This document shows positions 48,562 to 59,420 of a stretch of DNA of 64,000 nucleotides, piece by piece. Each line of letters opens with the position of its first letter. The stretch's first letter is position 1. The notes under the pieces were generated by a model. The model was not told where the DNA came from. It did no database searches and saw only the letters and a list, made by a program, of their open reading frames with translations. The DNA comes from Anthoceros angustus (lineage: Eukaryota > Streptophyta > Anthocerotopsida > Anthocerotales > Anthocerotaceae), in the NCBI GenBank assembly GCA_010909165.1, contig MU008171.1, forward strand, positions 1,240,001 through 1,304,000, written 5' to 3'. The position numbers were made by a program, and so were the translations under genes.

Positions 48562-48707
48562 TGATAAGCTGCGAAAGCGCTCATAGTCACACAAAAGTAT
48601 GCTCAAGAATAAATGAATTAATTAATTTGGTCCACAAAGACATAAAATTTATATGTAAGCAAAGTTTATGTAACCAATTGAGATAGGTCATATAAATAAC
48701 CCTAACA
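48562..48707 (-). repeat. copia 5' LTR, 146 bp
   Basis: TG...CA ends on the minus strand (TGTTAGGG to TTATCA), followed directly by the PBS. It pairs with 7870-8014. Divergence between the two is large, with many substitutions and indels. CCTCT follows at 48708-48712. Confidence 0.88.
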
Positions 48708-48839
48708 CCTCTTTCCAAAAAGGTCAAGATTAAGAGTTAAATAAAGGAAAAAGAGTCTGGGTGGAACCATTTTACAAAAGTACTAATTAGAAAAATGAGG
48801 AAGGAAAAGAAATAGTCACGTGGGTGACACTTTCCAAAG

Positions 48840-49330
48840 TGTATTACAGGGAATACCATCATTCAACATAAAAAGATCAACATCAGCTTCCTTAACCTTA
48901 ATCAATTACCAAGACCAGCCTATTCAACATGCATAACAATTCTTTGGAGGAAAAAGATTTCGATCAATTCCTCAACGTAAAGGATGATTAGCAGGAGGAT
49001 AGTTGCTTGGAATCAGAGCTTTATCTCAAAGAGACAACTCTAAACAAGATCAATAGGGATGCCCCCTTTAACTTGTTGGGACGATGGAAGCAGATCAGCT
49101 TGCATTTTCCTAAACGTGGAAATAGGGGTCGTGACATTTTGGTCATTCTCGCCACCACTGTTGCTTCTGAAGCAGCATTTAGCTTTGGAGGATATGTCAT
49201 TGATGATTATAGGAGCTCCCTGAGTCCAAGCACGATAGAAGTTCTAAAGTGTACTCAGAGTTGGCTTAAGATTGTATTTCAAATATTTTTACCAAAAACT
49301 GAAACTCATGCTCTTTCAATGTTTTAATAT
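48840..49330 (+). pseudogene. hAT transposase C-terminal fragment
   Basis: The frame at 49007-49327 includes RDILVILATTVASEAAFSFG and then YRSSLSPSTIEVLKCTQSWL. This is the hAT dimerisation domain (Dimer_Tnp_hAT), whose consensus ends in 'SSLSP..VEALICTQDWL'. In-frame upstream text is broken by a stop near 48,990. The DDE catalytic core is not present nearby. It lies just outside the copia element. Confidence 0.85.
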
Positions 49331-50814
49331 GGGTGGGCTGGGTTGGGCTGATTTGGTACATCATCAGGCTGGGTTGCCTTGGAAATTGGATGGGTTGCCA
49401 ACCCATCACTAGCCCTAATAGGGTGGGTGGCGCCCTTGAGGAACATAGCCACCACCTACAAGTACTGCTGAGGATATCTGCCGCCAAGCTCCAAGTATGC
49501 TCAAACAAGATGCACCCACAGCTTGACCTTCGTTGCATCTCCCTCCCTTCGAGATGATCCGTCTTGCCTTGAGCACCTTGGATCCTCCCCCCAGTTGGAC
49601 ACCTTGAATCCTCCCCCCAGTTGGACACTTTGGATCCTCCCCCCGTTGCTTGAGCATGGCGTTGACTACCCACCGCCTCCAGCTGAGCCGGCCTCACATG
49701 CTCTTTGCAGCTTGTGCATTGCTCTCCGCGCACTGGCGTTCCATCCCTTGTGTGCCTTAGCCAGAAGCCACGAGCTCAAGCTGAGCAACAACCAATGTGT
49801 TCTCTCCCATCTTGACTCGAATGGAACCGCCTCACTGCCTCGGGTAGTGCGAGGGACCCCTACCTCGTTGTGCCCTACCTCGTACGTGTCGTGGAAAAAC
49901 GTGTTGGGCTGCTCTTGGTGTCATGCACTAGCACTGAGCTGGTTTTGGCTTAGAATTGTTGCCACTGACGCTCCTTCGAACCCTACCACGAATGCTTACT
50001 ATCCATCCACATCAATAAATCGTTTTAATAAACTTATCAGAGTATCATGTTATCATGTGTCATGCATGTTGCCCCCGTCGACACGGTGAACGGTATACAA
50101 ATTGGTTTCGAGCGGTGGGTTCCGGGCACCGGCTCCACCACGCCGGGGCCGCTGCACTCCATTTCGGCTTTTTATATTCCCCACCAACTACCCTAGGGCT
50201 GCACTTAGCATAACGTTCCGCCTGGGCCGAAACCGTATGCCCCCGAATCCTCGCGCCACGGCCTCGTGCCGGCCGGTGGGCACTGGAGATAGGTGCCGAC
50301 GTTTTTTGCGGAGGTTTAGAGCCGCGCTGTACAGAGTGTGGCCGCCATGGGTCTGACCACGCATATCAATCCCGGGTTATGAACGTACCTGGTTTTTATA
50401 TAGTGCATGTGTCATGAGTGTCGGAATGCGTCTCTTCGTGCCGACATTCGATTTGGTGGGGGAATTGTGATACCATGAGAGGGGTGGGCATGGGGAAAGG
50501 AAGTTTCAAAGAAACTTTGGCCGTTGTGGGAGCAATTGTAGGTGGAATGACATAGTAGATGGCTCGTTGGATATGCAATGGTATGATAATTGTTTTTAAA
50601 AATAATTAAGCAAAATATCATGTATTTTCACCCAAAATGATAAAAAATTCTATATGTGCAATTGCAAGTCGAGCTTTCGGGGTTAAGTGGGCTGGGTTTC
50701 TTAAGCTCTAAGCCAATTTTAATTATCATTAGTCTCGATTTATTGATTTTGATTCAGGATAATTTTCAATCATATGATTATTATTTTTAACTTTTTACAG
50801 TCTTTTCTTATAGA
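49331..50814. other. Spacer between hAT relic and AOX duplicon copy B
   Basis: A 26-bp minisatellite of about three units (CACCTTGGATCCTCCCCCC and following bases) lies at about 49,574-49,650. The frame at 49523-50089 runs through it and has no domain. From 50,590 to 50,810 the DNA is AT-rich. No gene is supported. Confidence 0.5.
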
Positions 50815-51290
50815 GGCAGTTTTACATGGCTCTCTTGAGGGGCCACCTCGTGCAGTAAATGGGAGGGATAGCGGAGTGGAGCAAAGGAGGAAGGAGCAGA
50901 TCATTGGTGGTAGCAAAAGTTTGAGCTCTTCCGGACTAGTCGGAGCAAACGGACGCGATCACGCACTTGAGCAGACTTGAAGAGAGCATCTTTCTGGCTT
51001 GGCGATAAGGGCCTCCTCAAGCGGACATGGTCTATGAACTCAGTGCTTCCACCGAAACAGAATTACCGTAAATTGTCTGGTACAACAACCGCTTGCCTAC
51101 TCACACGCAAGCTAGTGGAAACCTTGTTTTCTATCTCCTACAAATGCAAGCATATCCTATGGTTCAGGTTCTTTCACAATCGCTGGGAACAAATCAGCCC
51201 AGCCTACAAAAGGGCAAACCGACTTCTTGATTTGATTTTGTTTTTTTTGTAGAGTGGGTTTCTTGTTTTGATCTTGAAACAACCCAGGAT

Positions 51291-53119
51291 TTAGTGATAT
51301 CCAATTGGTGCAGGTACGTCTTTCAGATCCTTGCCCTCCTTCTGAACATCCTGTGATGACCAAGAAAAACAGACCTTAGAACACTGTACGATAGCATGCT
51401 ACAATACACGCAACCACAAGGCACATGGAGCCGAAGTACTCACGGACGCAAAGTGGTTCACATCCCGATGATGGGCTTCATCTGCACGAACGACGACGAC
51501 AACATCCCGCAGAGATGCATCCTTAGGCAATTTCCAGTAGTCTATGGCAATCGCGGGAGCTGGGACGTTCTCAATGTGCCCATTGTCGATCTCCTTCAGA
51601 AACTGGGTGTAGGAATATACAGCCTCCTCTTCAAGATAGCCAACAATCCGGTGCGCCACTCTGGGGGACAAAATGTAGAAGAGAAAGTAGGCGTTGAAGA
51701 AGACTCCTTGGACTGCCAGAACCAGAGCCCTTTCGTACCACTTGGGCTGTGCAACCTCCATGAATGTCATAAGATGCATGCGCTCGTTTTCAGCTTCATC
51801 CAGAAGAGCCTTTATCCAGCCACCACTCCTCTCGAAGCGTCTCAAAGACTTGAAATGGAGTAGCATTCCAGCCACCATCCCGGGCACAGCAGCAACAGTT
51901 TCCAACATCATGACTCGACATCCATACCGCTTCTGCGCACGGTCAACAAGGCCACCGGTTAGCAGTATGGTAACTCAGACTGTGAGGGACCTCAACCATA
52001 TGTAAGCACGAAGGAGAGAAGATAGACGTGTCACACCCCAGCAACCAACGGACAGTTGCAAGGAACCAAGAATTGTAAGTGGCTGATGGGGCTCCTCCAA
52101 CTGGAGCCCGACTCCATCCCAAGGAGAAGTAGGCAGTAGCAGCAGACCAGAAGAATGAGTGCAACTCACCTTATCCCTACACATCAGCGTGGTGCATCCT
52201 CTTGAAAGAAATTTGTGCACCCTTACTGGTGCGCAGAGACATGCTCCAATCTTGCTGCAAATGCCTTCTACTCCCAGGAGATGAAGGAAACCACATATTC
52301 GATGATGGGCAAAGTCAAGCAGACAAGCCAAGCCAGGCCAGGCAAGCAATTGCAAGGTGCTAGCAGCGCGCTCCAGTCTCAAAACCTCACGCCAACGTCA
52401 TCAAAAGTAACAACTTGCACGACAACAAGCTTACCCTAAAGAAAATGTCCGTCGGCACCCGCAACGACTTCACAGTCCAATAGGCAATCCTGTCGGACCA
52501 GTTCTCAGGCTTGTGATGCTTGCTCAGGTCCACCGTGGTATCAGGAACGTAAGCATCCCCAGGCTGCGCAACACATAAAAACAACAACAACATGAGCCTC
52601 TGCCTCTCCCAACACTCCCACACATTACATCCAGACCTTGAAAGCCCTGGCAAGCTTAAGCCGGCGCACCTGAAAATCCTTCCACGGCCAAGCCGTGCCA
52701 TCCTCCCGGAGGTAGGTTCGTGGAGTTATGCCCCAGTAGGACGTCACCCCCGCCACCTTGCCCGCCTCAAGCTTGGAGCCCAGGTCTTGCGGCTTCTTCT
52801 CCGACTCCTCATCCTTGTGCAGCGCAGCATCGGCCGAGAAGAGCCTGGATCCAGCAGGGCCGATCGCGAGCCTGCCCAAGAGCGCGTGCTTGTCCACCAC
52901 CAAGTCGGACGCAGATCTGGTGGCAGACAGGCCGCGCAAGCCCACGGCAATGCCGTTGGGCGCGGCAAAAGTAGACACCAACCGCGATCCGCTACGCGCC
53001 ACCGGAAACTCCTGCCTGGCTCCCAGCGCAGCGAGACTCTGCTGCACCGTCTGCCATGACCGCAGAATATCCTTGAGGCGGTAAGCCTTCATCGCTGTGC
53101 CCACCCGCACGCAGCTCAT
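51291..53119 (-). CDS. AOX: Mitochondrial alternative oxidase, copy B
   Basis: A non-proton-pumping ubiquinol oxidase of the inner mitochondrial membrane. Exons: 53119 (or 53092)-52670, 52563-52435, 51932-51444 and 51350-51291; introns 106, 502 and 93 nt, all GT-AG and phase 0. The ATG at 53092 gives 366 residues; the in-frame ATG at 53119 adds nine. Numbering from 53092: residues 1-60 are Arg/Ser/Leu-rich with few acids, like a transit peptide; diiron ligands are E195, E234, H237, E285, E336 and H339; the C-terminus is APIGYH. Both regulatory cysteines of angiosperm AOX are absent: the CysI position is D139 and the CysII position is F211. Copy B reads GCRVMMLE where copy A and other AOXs read GCRAMMLE. 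Frame and splicing are intact, so it is probably functional. Confidence 0.93.
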
Positions 53120-53154
53120 GTCTCTCACGCTCTCACACGAAGTCCAAATTCCGC

Positions 53155-53215
53155 AGCACTCAACTCAACTCAGCTTAGCTCAGCTCAGCTCAGCTCAGCT
53201 CAGTATATTTCCGCT
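53155..53215 (-). promoter_or_regulatory. AOX copy B: CTCAG repeat and TATA-like box
   Basis: Same layout as copy A: AAATATACT on the gene strand, then a CTCAG pentamer run ending near the start codon region. Copy B has five perfect CTCAG units where copy A has four. Promoter role is inferred from position. Confidence 0.35.
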
Positions 53216-53945
53216 GGGATCTCAAACAGCTGCATTACAGCGCCAACCGGAACCGGATTCAGTACTACATGCAAAGCACTCATCAGCGGGCGCCAAGAAT
53301 GGGAACGGGCTGGGGAGTAGCCGTGGAATTCTCACCTACTGCACGCTCTCCACACAACCAATGTTATCCCCGCCGTTCTCTGCCTTCGCTTGTCTTCCCT
53401 TTCCTTTCCTGCCAGTGGCATTGAAGAGAGGCGGATATAAATTGAGAGGCGGCGCCTGGGACGAGACTCCACTCGGCAGGCAGTTTCGTATGCTTGGCGG
53501 ACACGGCACTCGGGACCCGGAGGACCGGAATGCGCAACGCACATCGCCGCTGCAGTCGCTGGGCTGCTTACTAGGACACGTGGGAAGCCTGCATTGAAGT
53601 GGTTCTGCCTAACTCCTGGAGGGCGACACCAACGGCAGCTGGACATTACCGGTCTCCTTCACATGCCAGTCTCTGGGCGCATGCAGGTCGTGATTCGCGG
53701 CTCCACCGCCGCCCACGTGTACGGATTCCAAGCAAAGTGGAAGCCCTCCCAAGAGGTTTTTTGGTGTTCACATCCATAGGACAGATGGCACATAGCCAAC
53801 GCCGAAGCCATGAAAGGAACTTGGAAGCGAGCCGGCTGCCTGCTGCTCCTGGGTAAATCCAGGATAGCCATGCAGTTAGGAGCATCCGTAGGTACTGCAT
53901 TTGGGGAGTTGTGGATGTGGCTTCAGCCTACATGCTGCATAAATG

Positions 53946-54263
53946 TATGTATGTAGTATGTGGAATGTGGTTATGTAGTATGTAGTATGTAGTATGTAGT
54001 ATGTAGTATGTAGTATGTAGTATGCAGTATGTAGTATGTAGTATGTAGTATGTAGTATGTAATTATATGTATGTAATTATGTAGTATGTAGTATGTAGTA
54101 TGTAGTATGTAGTATATAGTATAGTATGTAGTATGTAATGTAGTATATGTATATAGTATGTATATAATTATATGTATATGTAGTATGTATGTGTATGTAG
54201 TATGTATTATATAGTATATAGTATGTAGTATATAGTATATAGTATGTAGTATGTAGTATGTAG
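53946..54263. repeat. TATGTAG heptamer microsatellite, expanded
   Basis: About 320 bp of TATGTAG units with TATATAG and ATTATATG variants. The same place in copy A (about 11,620-11,660) has only about five units. The long minus frame here (53971-54351, mostly Ile/Leu/Tyr/Thr repeats) is only a translation of the repeat. Confidence 0.95.
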
Positions 54264-55351
54264 TCCGTGATGAGGTGTTCACTTGAGCATCCGCCGGTCG
54301 AGACCGCATCCTAGCTAGCCGGCTAGCTATCGCACAGCTAGTAGTTGACATAGAGTTCGTGCGTTCGTGCTAAAGCATTTCCGCCGAATCATGTGGGTCA
54401 AGCTTCCTATCCACTTCCCGCATGGGCGTGGGCATCGGCATCGGCGTCGGCGTCAGAGACATCCATCCAAACACGTTTACCAACTCATCGTGAGTCACAA
54501 TTCGCTGTCGCAAATGGTTTAAGCTACAGCGTGGCCGAAAAATGACTTTCGTTTCTGCTGGGTTAAATTTTCAGCAATAGAAATAGAGTTGGAAAATTAA
54601 ATACCTACTTGTAACGACAACTCCATGGCGGGTGCGGGTTTTATGGAGACGGTATTGGGTACATCGTGCGGTCTTGTTCAACGACTTTTGACCAATGTCA
54701 TCATACGCTTACGTGCCGCTCTTGCTCACAATCATGATTAATTAAGGGCTCTGAATTTCTCAAAACATAACGGATGTTTTACACCGGTGTCAGCTTATGC
54801 ACAATTTGCACGGCACAACCTGCGAGCGGAGCGGTGACTGCACCTGGGCTGGGCTGGGGCTGACGGATAAAAAGAAGGATATCGACAGACTATTGGACTG
54901 CATACCTAGCTATGTACCTACTACACCCATGACCTATGGATAGTCTTGTGGGGCCAAGAATCGCATACATGCGCAATGCAAAGCAGTGCACACACAAATG
55001 ATGACCGTGTTGGCTTTCATTTCATTGGTTGCCTATCTCACACCCGTACGGCCACCGGCGTCGTGACGAGGCATCTGGAATGTACATATCTACATACTTA
55101 TACACAACGAGAGGGGGGTGAATAGTCTTGAACTGACCATTTTTTCGCTTCCAGCTTGCATGTACAGCCTACAGCCTACAGCCTACAGCCTACTGCCTCC
55201 CGTACAAGGGTCCGAGTCCATTCACAGTTTCTCTCGTCCACCTATCCATGTACATAATCTGGGCTCTAAGCCACCGGGATGATGGCATCTTCTCTCAAAA
55301 GTACTGAACTAATTCTACGCACTTCCCCTACTCCTAAAGTCTTTTCACAAA
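54264..55351. other. Spacer between AOX upstream DNA and the unknown gene
   Basis: To 55111 this is duplicon sequence shared with copy A. After that it is unique DNA with a short TACAGCC repeat (about 55,165-55,195), and it probably holds the 3' UTR of the minus-strand gene at 55352-56665. Confidence 0.5.
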
Positions 55352-56665
55352 CTAACGAACTCTAACGTAACTGCTTTGATCACTCTCTGCCTCGGCGTCA
55401 CGCGGTTGATCCAGGTTGGGCTCCACATTAGCCGGTTGGGAGTTGTGCAACGGCATCGACAGCCCCTTCTCAGTTGCATCTGATCGTGGAGACTCCACTT
55501 CCTCATCGTTGCAGAATGCATCGATAGCTGCGCACCAAATGCAAGCCAGCGTCAGTCCTGTCACAAACTTTGCGTGCTCAAGTCGCAAAACACCACTCCA
55601 AATCCACAACACGACACGCATGTGAGGCACTAAAAAGGAATTGAATACACACCTGCGTAAGGCGTCAAGAAGTTGTCGTGGTTCCACTGCGGAACATAGT
55701 GATTTTCCTCGGGGGCCATAAGTTGCGCTGTAGGATCGGTCACAAAATACTGATTTTGCTGAGCATTGTCGAGGATGTTGATGATGGGCCCCACCATTCT
55801 CTGGCGCTTGAACGGCCGTACGATATTGACTGGAGCTTCGTCAGCTTCTCCCAGCATGACCTCCTTCTTCCGACGATTCCGCGGTCTCTCAACCGGAAAA
55901 TCCACGGCAACCTTCTCCTCGCTGTCCTCAACAGCGGCTCCGGATGCATCTGCAGAAACAAACGCAACCAAAATGCGCGCGATCAACAGACTCTTCGAGA
56001 CAATCGCAACAACGCGGTGCCAGACATCACACACGGAATTGGAAATCTAGTAGAAAGAGGAAAGATTGAAATCAAAATGAGCGCAGACACGCAGCCCTGC
56101 CCATCTGGCAGCAACAAAGGGAGAGCGTCCACGACGCAACAAGTTGAAGCGATGCGAGCCTGAATTTGCGGTTAGGAACTCCGTGTGAGAAGGAGGCAAA
56201 GAACTCACCAGACTCAACAAGAAAGCTGGCGGCGAGATCAATGAAGTCGTCCGGGTTGGATGATACAGTGTCGGAATCGTCTACTTCACTGTCACTGCAC
56301 GAGTAGTCATATAACTGCTTGACATTGTCGTGGATGCCGATGACATTGAACATGTCCGCGGCGTTAGCGTCCGAAGAGACGTTCACGTCAGAGAGGTAGG
56401 ACAAAACATCCTCGCCGCTGGTGGAGATAGGATCCCAAATGCTCGGAATACTGGCCTGAAGGAAGGCGTCTGAATCTGCAACCGGTAGAGGCACGCCACA
56501 CGTGTGAGAGGACAGCACTCTCCCACCCTACCGACACAAGCGATTGCTGGCTGCGGACAGACACTGACCAGAAAAGTCCAGCAGGCAGCAATTGGCAGCA
56601 TCTTTGGCTAGCCATCTATCGAGCTCCGCATGTCCCACGGAGCCAGCGCGCTCCACCTGCGTCAT
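55352..56665 (-). CDS. Unknown acidic, probably nuclear protein, four exons
   Basis: Exons: 56665-56569, 56475-56209, 55949-55653 and 55527-55352. All three introns (93, 259 and 125 nt) are GT-AG, and each splits a codon after its first base, so the phases agree and give 278 residues without a stop. Residues 15-33 (ELDRWLAKDAANCCLLDFS) look helical. Residues 55-120 are rich in Asp and Ser (SDSEVDDSDTVSS). Two basic clusters, RPRNRRKKE (143-151) and RPFKRQR (166-172), look like nuclear localisation signals. A VGPIINILDNAQQ segment follows, then an acidic tail. Acidic regions plus NLS-like clusters suggest a transcriptional regulator, but I recognise no DNA-binding domain and no family. The gene runs away from AOX copy B's promoter region on the same strand. 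Confidence 0.7.
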
Positions 56666-58379
56666 AGTCGCCACTCGTACAATGCCAATTCCACTTCAGC
56701 TATTCGTCTCCACCCCTCTCTAGCGCGCAGCGAGCTAAGGCGCAGATTACTCCCCACACCAGTCCACTGAACCTGCCACCTGTTCCCCTGTACTAGGCCT
56801 TAATCTCACGCCTCCCGAGTAAATCCTCCGACAAAGCATGCGATCGGGCGCGGCCGCCACCAAAGGACGGAGCTCGGGCGGCAAGATCTGGATCACACAA
56901 CAAGCATCATGAGCCGCATGCGAGCAAGAAAAGCATTGCGCAGCAGCGCCAGGCGCGGTGCCGCAATCCGAGCAATGACACAATGCAAGGGAGGCCCGGA
57001 GCGCGGGAGTGCGCAACCTTTCAGGCAAGGCAGGCCTTTCGCAAAGGAAGGCAGGCAGACGCGGGCTCGGGCAGGCGGTGCAGGGGCGAGGGAGGGAATC
57101 AGGCGGGTTTCCTGTTTCCCTTCCAACTGCCAGCACAACCACCGAGTCCGCTCCACTCCCGGCACCAATTCAACCACCAGGCAGCCGGCAGCCGGCAGCG
57201 GCAACACTACCCGCTGCAACTGCAAGCCAGCGGCGGGCAGCCCGGAGTGACGCGCACACACGCAAGCACACAAGCACACAAGCGCACAAGCACAACATTC
57301 AGTCAACTGCCTTCAACCATCCACTCCATCATCCATTCCTGCCCGCATCTCAGCAGCAGCAGCCAGGCACAGAAACTCACCAGCAGAGGACACCGTCGCG
57401 GCGCAGAGGCGCGGAGCGCGCAAGGAAGCCGGCTATGGCGGCAAGAAGCGGAGCAAGAAGAGGAGGCAGCGTCGGGAGCAAGAGAGACTGCTGAGCGAGC
57501 GTCTTGTGCACCAGGCGGCGTGGCAGACAAAAGCGCGGGGGCGGGAGAGCGGAAGGAGGCGGCGAGGGAGCGTGGAGGCAGGCAGGCAAGGCAGTAGAGG
57601 CCTCGGCTAGGCTGGGCTGGTGGAGGAGGGAAAAAGGGCGGGGACCGTGGGTTGGCAAGCCCGCTTCTGCTGCTCACGCCACTTCATGATGGCAACCTGC
57701 CACGCCATCCTTACCGGCGCGGCCGTTTACTCTACCCCCAGGGTTAAAAACACCCAACTCCCGACCCAACCTGGGGCCGGTTTGTTTCAAAATTCGAACC
57801 CCGGTGGGGTTCGGTTCAACGTTTTTTTACTCGCCTTCCGCTCGCACTTGCACGCTCGCCAGTTGCCTCTTGCCCTGTCAGTTACGGCCGCCACGTCGGG
57901 TCAGTTAAGATGCGTCCTTTGCAGGTGCCAATGCCATGCCGATTCTCCCTCCCATGTTAGCTAGTATCCACAGTACCCCGTAATTACATTTTTACAGTAG
58001 CTCTGCCGGTTGGGCCTCTGGCTCCTTCCGCGGCCCGCCCGGGATCGACTCAGGTAACACGCACACTGGAGATAGTGCGATGGAATTACCTCACACTCGC
58101 GTCGCACGTGTCGTGGGCTCGCCGACACGGCGGGTCGCGAGTCGACTAGCCGAGTGGAGGAAGCGGACGCAAGAACCACGATCAGCTCCCGGTCTCGTGA
58201 TTGATGCGAAATAGACAGAGAAAGCGCACACACGTCTGACAGGCATGGGGTCTGGCAGCGGCGGGGACAGGATGGAAAGGAATGGACGGCTGCCTCTCAC
58301 AGGCAGAGGAAGAATACGAAGTATCCTGCTTTAAGCCTGCTCCGGTTGACTGGTGCCTGCACAGCGGGCCGGCCACCTT
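56666..58379. other. Upstream region of the unknown gene
   Basis: Probably holds its promoter and 5' UTR (minus strand). It contains a CACAAG-type repeat at about 57,255-57,295, Ala/Arg/Gly-rich chance frames at 56,900-57,600 and a GC-rich stretch with direct GGGG/CCCC words at about 57,735-57,820. No further gene is supported. Confidence 0.4.
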
Positions 58380-59420
58380 TTACCCCGTTCTCGCCTTCGC
58401 CAAGAGCTGTGCCTGGGATGTATCTAGCTCGGGATCGGGTTCTGTTTTCGACACAATTTCATTAGGGCAAGGGAGGAAGGTGCGGCACATGGGAGGGAGG
58501 TCCGACAGGCCTGCACGAGGCCTGCCACACCGGATGGAATATTGTATTGTTGGAAAGAGGTGGGGAGCAAAGCACTTGTCTGGCGCGATGATTGGGGGAT
58601 GGATGTCTGACTCAGATGCATACAACAAGCGGATTTTACCACAGACTACAGCGGGTGTTCTCGTCCAGCCGCTGGAGCCAGTAGCCAGTGCCACTGCGGG
58701 CCGCGGCCGCGGCAGTGGCACTGCACGATCTGCACGGGAGATGAGATAAGGAAACTGTGCGGCACTTCCTGCACACGCAGACTCGCTCCAGCGGAGGCAG
58801 GGAGCAATTGTGGAGGAGAGGACTCGTGGCGCGGCCAGCTACTTTCCTGGAAGTTGCAGCTCTAGAAATGAAACCCTAGGGTTACAGACAAACAGTGGTC
58901 CCGGACGAAGGATGCTCGGGCCAGCGCCAGCAGCATCCATCCACTCTGATGTCGGTGACCGGTGAGGATGCGCGAATGCACATGCATAACTACGCCTAGT
59001 GCATGCAGCATGCCTGGTGCGGCGAGTCCAAATGGCTGGGCAGAAGAGAAGCACGGAACAACGGTGGTGGACCTCGAGGGAATCATACGACGCTGAGCTT
59101 AGGGAACCCCACTGCACTGCACCAAGAAAGAGAGCCTGCCGTGCTTGCGAAGCGGACTGCAGCCAGGCGCATCAGATGAAACCTCACGCACCGTGGTTGC
59201 TTCCGTCCACCTCGCTCCTCGGTGGATCGGGTGACTGACACCAAGTCCTAATCCGACTTCTTGGCTCCAAGCACCTGCACAAGAGCGTCTACCCCTAACC
59301 CGATTGCTCGGCTGAGATTGCGCGCCGCGGTGCCAAACTCTGCTCCTTTGGGCGCTTTGCGTCAAACACTCTTCTCCATCCTCGAACCTTCTTGCCACCA
59401 GGCGGCCATGCCCGGTTGAA
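58380..59420. repeat. Old direct duplication, copy 1
   Basis: Landmarks shared in order with 60935-62060 include GGTTCTGTTTTCGACACA versus GCTCAGTTTTCGACACA, TGGCGCGATGATTGGGGGATG versus AGGCGCGATGATTGGGGGATG, GGTGGACCTCGAGGGAATCA in both, GAAGCGGAC-GCAGCCAGGCGCA in both, and ACACTCTTCTCCATCCT in both. Between landmarks the copies are strongly diverged. No coding is recognised in either. Both carry an AAACCCTAG box. Confidence 0.75.
58686..58723. repeat. 38-bp inverted repeat with GC-rich loop
   Basis: Arms CAGTGCCACTGC and GCAGTGGCACTG are perfect 12-bp inverses separated by 14 bases of GGCCGCGG-type sequence. It lies inside duplicated block copy 1 and is not present in copy 2. Confidence 0.8.

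Larger units (their letters stand above)
7870..48707 (-). mobile_element. Giant, multiply interrupted copia LTR retrotransposon
   Basis: The two LTRs (7870-8014 and 48562-48707) are direct repeats that start TGTTAGGG and end TTATCA on the minus strand, flanked by identical CCTCT. In element order it has: 5' LTR, PBS complementary to initiator tRNA-Met, degenerate gag with a zinc-knuckle relic, retropepsin, then a 33.7-kb CACTA insertion. GAG-pre-integrase and integrase follow, then the captured AOX segment, about 0.5 kb of unassigned DNA, a PPT-like tract and the 3' LTR. Reverse transcriptase and RNase H are missing. Without the inserted AOX and CACTA DNA only about 3.2 kb of copia remains. 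The LTRs differ at many positions and by indels, so the insertion is old. It cannot encode its own mobility now. Confidence 0.85.
50815..55111 (-). repeat. AOX duplicon, copy B (outside the transposons)
   Basis: Direct repeat of 8509-12506, about 300 bp longer because of the TATGTAG expansion at 53,946-54,263. It sits in ordinary flanking DNA beside the unknown four-exon gene and keeps the undamaged presequence frame. I therefore take it as the parental locus. Confidence 0.9.

Noticed and set aside
49523-50089. 188-codon plus frame
   Set aside because: It passes through a 26-bp minisatellite and has no domain or splice structure.
53971-54351. 126-codon minus frame, Ile/Tyr/Thr/Leu repeats
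   Set aside because: A direct translation of the TATGTAG microsatellite.
58282-58749. 155-codon plus frame near the duplicated block
   Set aside because: The homologous block at 60935-61130 does not keep the frame.
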